A stretch of 64,000 bases of DNA, taken from the NCBI GenBank assembly GCA_019009955.1, contig CM032229.1, positions 4,332,001-4,396,000 on the forward strand, written 5' to 3'. This document shows, piece by piece, positions 59,295-64,000 of the stretch. The DNA comes from Riptortus pedestris (lineage: Eukaryota; Arthropoda; Insecta; Hemiptera; Alydidae). Numbering within the stretch: position 1 is the first letter of the stretch; the number at the start of each line of letters is the position of its first letter. The position numbers and the translations under genes were made by a program. The notes beneath the pieces are model-generated. The model worked only from the letters and a program-made list of their open reading frames with translations, was not told the origin of the DNA and did no database searches.

Positions 59295-59620
59295 TTACTA
59301 GAGGAGTTTTAAAAGCAATAATTTGAAAATAACTACAAAAGTACAGCATACGATAGAATTGTGGTTGGCGCCTTCGAACCGAAAGCCTAATCCCAGTAGC
59401 ACCCCACCGGCAGTGTACCAAGTAGTGTGAGATGTGTTTTAAAGTAAATGTGAGTACCTGTCGCATAGGAAAACGCACCCAAATGAAAAGAAACTGTGAA
59501 AACCAGAAAAGAATGTTTTTGGAACTTGACAAGTGCACTTCAAATAGCTGATGAGTAGTGGAAGCATTATGTAAGGTGATGATATCGGGAACCTGGATGG
59601 AAATGTGTAGTTAATGAGTC
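59295..59620. other. Spacer, nothing recognised
   Basis: A 90-codon minus frame overlaps the element end; not called. Confidence 0.35.
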
Positions 59621-60650
59621 AGGTCTCTTGGGTGTAGAGACTACATTCGATAAAACCGTCAGGATAAACCCCTGAATTTGTCAGGAAAGCTATTCGATCC
59701 ACAGAGTGAACATCTGATGAGTCGGGCCTCAGTTAGCAAGGAAAGTCTGTAAAGCGCAATGGACTTTGTACAGATCAGACTTGGACTGACCAATCAAAAA
59801 AGAGATTCCACTAATGACCATGGAATTATGGCTCATTGGAATATAATAACGGTAATTGTGTGTATCAATGTCACCCCTGTCGCGTGTTGTGCCGAGGGGG
59901 GGGGGTGACTAAGGTAACGGACGATAAGTCAGGATTGACACAAGGTGATTGCTGGTCTCGCATACTGTTCAACTTTGCATATCGGAAGGTAAATTGGTAA
60001 CCACCAGAGCTGAATGAGTGTACTTGTAGACAGGATAATTAATTTTCGCCTGCAGTAACTGTACTTGAAAACAAGAAAGAGGGTGTCTAGTCTCATATCT
60101 GACCTCTGATATCGATTGCAAGGTAGGCTTCGAATAAAACCTAGAAAACGCTAAATAAAAGATAGTTAGCTGTAACCAGCATCTGAAGAACTACTTGAGT
60201 GTACAGGAACGACTATTATTACATGTAGAAAACTTCAAATTCCTCGGAGATGCAATAAGCTCCGTCAAGTATCGATGCACTGAAATCGAACAGAGAACAA
60301 CCAATACCATGCCGTGTTTTTTTAATAATTTCTATCCTTAAGATAAAGGAAAATGGCACAAGCCGTGAACCTATGTTTGAGTGGTTTGAACTTCAGGTTC
60401 TTAGACCCGAAATTACATTTGGATTTAAAGCACCGAGGGTGAAATAAGAGTGAATAGATAATATCTGTAAAGATACATTCAATTTAACAAAACATACCAG
60501 CGAAGAGGTTTTGAACACAACCGACTCCATTTACAATGTATAGGCTAGTGGCCATACCACGGGGGAGACAGAAGATGAGATGTCTTGAAGGCATAAAGGA
60601 AGACGGAGTTCCACAAACTGGACTTGAAAGAGGCCGCCCACAATAGACAC
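59621..60650 (+). pseudogene. LINE reverse transcriptase pseudogene
   Basis: Scattered plus-strand pieces lie in the right order across shifted frames. SGLTQGDCWSRILFNFAY (from 59929) corresponds to the GLRQGD..SP.LFN motif. VENFKFLGDAISS (from 60225) and EIEQRTTNT correspond to the FKYLG...EI..RI motif after the palm. AIPRGRQKMRCLEGIKEDG (near 60555) corresponds to the RGRP..RW.D.IK tail. Many stops and a G run at 59896-59905 separate them, and YADD itself is not recognisable. An old, near full-length reverse-transcriptase copy of an RTE/CR1-like LINE. Confidence 0.65.
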
Positions 60651-61046
60651 ACACACACACAGGAAGACATGAAGACGATCTTTACGTGATCTATACGATA
60701 CTCGATATTTAGTCGTTTCAGTAAAAACTAAAAATCACATTAGCGAAATTGGCCCTGGAATAGTGGAGGTTCGAAAATTCAAAATATATCCGTTATTGTA
60801 AGACGGATCGTAAAATGTTATAGAACAATTGTTGTTTCATGCATTTTTTATTTTATTTTGGTAACTATAGGTTTAACTGAGTTATTCGTGCTTTTTTTAT
60901 TTCTGCCTTCAGTAGCCCTCTTCTACTCATCGTTTTTTTTACATATAGGTAGTGAATATGGGGTGAGATGAGATCACTAGTGCGTCATACCAGCACTTGC
61001 GAAATCTGCTTAGTTTACCCAGCCCCTGCGTGAGAGACTATTTTTT
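60651..61046 (+). mobile_element. Diverged HINE-like element
   Basis: CTCGATATTTAGTCGTTTCA, TCGAAAATTCAAAATATATC, the old-subfamily GAGATCACTAGTGCGTCATA, and the 3' end GCGAAATCTGCTTAGTTTAC with a CCAGCCCCTGCGTGAGAGAC hairpin. Confidence 0.65.
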
Positions 61047-61500
61047 TTTTTTTTAACCACTTTGTCTTTTCTGATTTAGTTTAGTCGTAGGGAGCTCCCT
61101 CGGCTTATGAATAATTCACGATATTGCTATTCTATTCATTTTCCCTACTGTGATCCGACACGGCCTCCCTTGAAGAGATAAACCTATAAACAATTGACCC
61201 ATTTATGTAAAGGCGTCTGTATAGGGGTAGCGGCATCTATATAGAATTGCGGTAGCTATCTGACAGAGGGAGGGGCTAGCCATCCAATTACTCTCTTATC
61301 AGTCAGCTGGTCTTATCTCCCCCGATCCACCCCATCCCTTATACCTTCCCTAATACACTCATACACTCCTTTCAAAAAAAAAAATATATATATATATATA
61401 TCCTTCCAACATTCAATTTCCTACTTTCCTCAGGCTAAAATTAATCCTTGTATTTATTAATGTAACGTATATGTAAAATTAATCTAAGTAAATGCATATC
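61047..61500. other. Spacer, nothing recognised
   Basis: T run, mixed sequence and a short (AT)n at 61383-61401. Confidence 0.4.
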
Positions 61501-61785
61501 AGAAAAAGCGCGTAACGCAGGAGCTACTTAAACAAAGCAAATTTCCCACATGCTGATATGACATACTACTGATCTCATTTCACCCTATATTCTCTATTTC
61601 CAAATAAAAATCAGATGAGTAGAAGTGGGGGGGGGCAATAACATTTTAATCACAACATATATCGCCAAGTTAAAAAGATCTGTTAAACACAATATTGGAT
61701 ATTTAAGCTAGGAATAAGACGTTTCTTGGTATGTTCCAACTATGTTGTAAACATCCGGTTAAACAAGAGGTTCAAGGTTTACGAT
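61501..61785 (-). mobile_element. Diverged HINE-like element
   Basis: AAAGCGCGTAACGCAGGAGC, AAGCAAATTTCCCACATG and GATTTAAGC-type inner motifs; minus-strand old subfamily. Confidence 0.55.
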
Positions 61786-61860
61786 ATTTTTTATTTTATT
61801 TGGTTTGTGCCCCACATTGATGGTGATTGGTGGCAAGATCTCTATTTATAGGGTAGTTAG
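61786..61860 (-). repeat. LINE 3' end
   Basis: In reverse: TTGCCACCAATCACCATCAA, TGTGGGGCACAAACC, then an AAATAAAATAAA tail. Same motif as 17.15 kb. DNA to about 62095 may be its 3' UTR. Confidence 0.5.
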
Positions 61861-62104
61861 AATAATATATTTATTCCTTCATGTAAAGTTTGTTGTTGTA
61901 CTTTATTTATATATTATGGGAAATATTCCTTAAATATCTGAGTGTTTCTCATATCTGCACTTTGTCTAAATGAATATAATAACAATTGTCGCTCTTAATT
62001 TTTTTTAAGTATGCTGTACACCTATTCTATTTTATACTATATGTATTTGTAAATGTTTATATTCTTGCGAAAATTAAATACATGAATAATTCTTCAGAGA
62101 GGGA

Positions 62105-62328
62105 GATCCTCCAGATTCAATCGACTACAGAAAACTCAATGATGTCACCAAGAAAGACAGCTATCCACTGGCAAGAATTGACGACACCTTAGACACGTTG
62201 GCTGGAACGAAATGGTTTTCTACCTTGGGCTTGCAAAGCGGCTACTGGCAAGTAGAGATAGCCGATAAGGACAAAGAGAAAACTGCCTTTAGCGCATGCA
62301 ATGGTTTAAGGCAGTTCAAGGTGATGCC
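62105..62328 (+). pseudogene. Ty3/gypsy pol, reverse transcriptase N-terminal part
   Basis: The frame reads IDYRKLNDVTKKDSYPLARI, then DDTLDTLAGTKWFS and LGLQSGYWQVEIADKDKEKT, then FSACNGLRQFKVMP: the first palm block of a gypsy-type reverse transcriptase, including the D of the DLxSGYwQ-type motif replaced by L-G-L. The part upstream of 62120 is not recognisable as pol, so it is truncated or interrupted at the left. The frame continues after the LINE insertion at 63374. Confidence 0.85.
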
Positions 62329-62782
62329 TGATGACAAACATGCAAAATTAGCAACTCAACTTGACATGTTACACACTGATTACATCACAGGATACGATGC
62401 CATTAAACTCATTAAAAAAGAGGTCAGCCTAAAATGGGAAGCGGAATGGCATCTGACAGACACAAAACTACGAGAAATAAAAAACACTATTCGTGAATGG
62501 CTGTCCAGTAATCAGGATACTAGAAGAGAAGAAATAGTCCTTGCTCGTTTGAGGCACGGCCATTCACGGATAACACACGGACACCTCATGACTAGGACTG
62601 AACCACCATTATGTACACTCTGCAATACACAACTGACTATCAAACACTTACTTACAGACTGCAGACTAATAACTGACAAGAACTTACCCACCAACCTATC
62701 TGAACTACTACACGACGACAGCCCATACATTACAAAAGTCATAAAACACCTCAAAGACACACACATTTACAACCAGATATAA
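62198..62782 (+). other. Chimeric gypsy-LINE open frame
   Basis: The insertion happens to keep the frame. About 43 codons of gypsy reverse transcriptase run straight into about 150 codons of LINE C-terminus before the LINE stop at 62780-62782. It is a by-product of nesting, not a designed gene; no promoter or function is implied. Confidence 0.85.
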
Positions 62783-63373
62783 CATTAAATAATATAATAA
62801 TAATAAATAGACTGCAATAATATCCACTGGAGAAAAAATAAATTACCGTATTTTTACCTACCTCTGTAGATTTTTTAACCTTTTTTATTGGTTTTTATAA
62901 GGTGGCTTTACCTCTACTATTTTAGAATCATTACAAGAAAATGTGTGAATCGCTTAAAAATGCGACACACCTAAATAAACTAAATAAATAAATAAATATT
63001 AGAACTACACACATGCCACATGTTTTAGATGCTTTTGTACACATGTATATGTTTACCCTAACGAAAAAATTACGTCAAATATTAGAAAAAAGTATCATTT
63101 TCAGCCATTAATTTCCTACTGATCATCCACCAACTATACTCATCACTAATTTTTTTTTATATATATATATATATATTTTTTTTAATGTTTACATATAAAA
63201 TGTTTATCTATTTCACGTTTGTTATTTGTCATTGTTTTTTTCTGGTATTTCTTATTGTTACTTCTTGTTATCTATTTTACTTTTGTTATTTAACAATTTG
63301 TTACTTTTGTTATTGTGCAATTTTTGAAAGGGCAAATCACCTTTGATGTGATGTCCATAAATAAATAAATCAA
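62329..63373 (+). mobile_element. 5'-truncated LINE inserted in gypsy pol
   Basis: Flanked by an 11-bp target duplication AAGGTGATGCC (62318-62328 and 63374-63384), with an ATAAATAAATAAATCA tail. The coding end (62329-62782) gives DKHAKLATQL, the end of an RNase H-type domain (ADKLAK-like), EWHLTDTKLREIKNTIREW, LARLRHGHSRITHGHLM, and the knuckle CTLCNTQLTIKHLLTDC (CX2CX7HX4C), typical of I/Jockey-group LINEs. The 3' UTR contains a second tail-like (AAAT)n at 62970-62998, so a second 3'-end fragment may be stacked in it. Confidence 0.88.
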
Positions 63374-64000
63374 AAGGTGATGCCATTTGGGCTCTGCAAC
63401 GCCCCAGCTACTTTTGAGCGTTTAATGGAACGTGTGCTAAAGGGTCTCAATTGGAAAACATGCTTGGTGTATCTAGATGACATAATCGTTATGGGGAAGA
63501 CTTTTGAGGAACATCTTAAAAACCTGGATGAAGTATTTAGTCGCATAACAGCAGCTGGGCTGAAGTTAAGTATAAAGAAATGTGCTCTGTTTCAGAAGGA
63601 GGTCAAATACTTGGGACATCGGGTAACAGCAGAGGGCATCTCCACTGACGAGGACAAAATACGGGCAGTAAAGGACTGGCCTCGACCACGAAATCTTCAC
63701 GAGCTGCGTAGCTTCCTGGGGCTTTGCACATACTACAGGAGATTCGTGCCAAACTTTGCTCGGGTAGCTGCCAGCTTGCACGAGCTAACCAAAAAGTCGC
63801 GACCATACCACTGGAGTGAGGCAGCGGAAGAAGTGTTCCAGAGGCTCAAGGAACTCTTGTGCAAAGCACCTGTCCTTGCCTATCCAATCGCTGGACAGAA
63901 GTTCATAATTGATACGGACTCCAGTGGCTATGGAATAGGAGGAGTGCATTCTCAAGTAGTTGATGGGGCAGAAAGAGTCATTGGCTACTACAGCAGGGTA
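63374..64000 (+). CDS. pol: Ty3/gypsy pol: reverse transcriptase and RNase H (partial)
   Basis: 209 codons open to the window edge. VMPFGLCNAPATFERLMERV is the conserved gypsy palm block. YLDDIIV at 63470-63490 holds the catalytic YLDD. EEHLKNLDEVFSRI, LSIKKCALFQKEVKYLGHRV and LRSFLGLCTYYRRFVPNFA are the thumb/connection motifs. IIDTDSSGYGIGG starts the RNase H domain with its first aspartate. This enzyme copies the element RNA into DNA and removes the RNA strand in the virus-like particle. The sequence is uninterrupted here, so the copy was recent when the LINE at 62329 broke it. The rest (integrase, LTR) lies beyond 64000. Confidence 0.93.

Overview
This is an AT-rich, repeat-dominated stretch of an animal nuclear genome, most likely an arthropod or other invertebrate. 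The grounds are the mixture of piggyBac, Ty3/gypsy, several LINE types, tRNA-derived SINEs, Helitrons and Helentron-like elements, many long (AT)n, (GA)n and (GT)n tracts, and no bacterial-style gene packing. I cannot name the species. Only one long intact gene is present, a transposase; no complete host gene was recognised.

The dominant sequence is one family of non-autonomous elements, seen about 40 times as full copies, halves or decayed remnants in both orientations. A good copy starts AGCAGATTTCCC and carries an (AT)n tract about 120 bp from that end. It ends with GGGAAATCTGCT, then a perfect hairpin ACGCAGCCCCTGCGT, then GACGGACTTTT. Subterminal inverted repeats, a hairpin close to one end only, a microsatellite core and insertion next to T runs are what Helentron-associated elements (HINE/DINE-1 type) look like. 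I therefore call them HINE-like. Three copies sit inside another copy of the same family (near 11.4-15.4, 29.9-31.5 and 35.5-37.0 kb).

A second family, canonical Helitrons of 1.0-1.3 kb (5' TCTATATATATAAAA, 3' hairpin CCCGGGCGAAGCCGGG, then CTAG), lies inside the (AT)n core of the HINE-like copies: 9.1-10.1, 22.2-23.4, 23.5-24.5, 25.1-26.5 and 42.2-43.5 kb. They contain tandem modules of about 295 bp, each with a palindrome.

At 11.86-14.30 kb a complete 2,441-bp piggyBac transposon with intact TTAA duplications, perfect 16-bp terminal repeats and an uninterrupted 620-codon transposase sits inside a HINE-like copy that itself sits inside another. This is a three-level nest, and the piggyBac is its youngest member.

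From 62.1 kb to the right edge there is a Ty3/gypsy pol gene, open to the window end. It is split by a 5'-truncated LINE with an 11-bp target duplication; the junction makes a chimeric open frame. Decayed LINE reverse-transcriptase pieces lie near 7.4, 18.8, 32.3, 56.7-57.3 and 59.6-60.6 kb. Two tRNA-derived SINE families and a 654-bp foldback element (53.1 kb) are also present.

Host sequence is sparse. The best candidate is a minus-strand exon at 54967-55061 that encodes a signal-peptide-like start between good splice signals. Weaker exon-like islands are at 38.6 and 32.0 kb. The window therefore looks like an intron or intergenic stretch swollen by transposons.
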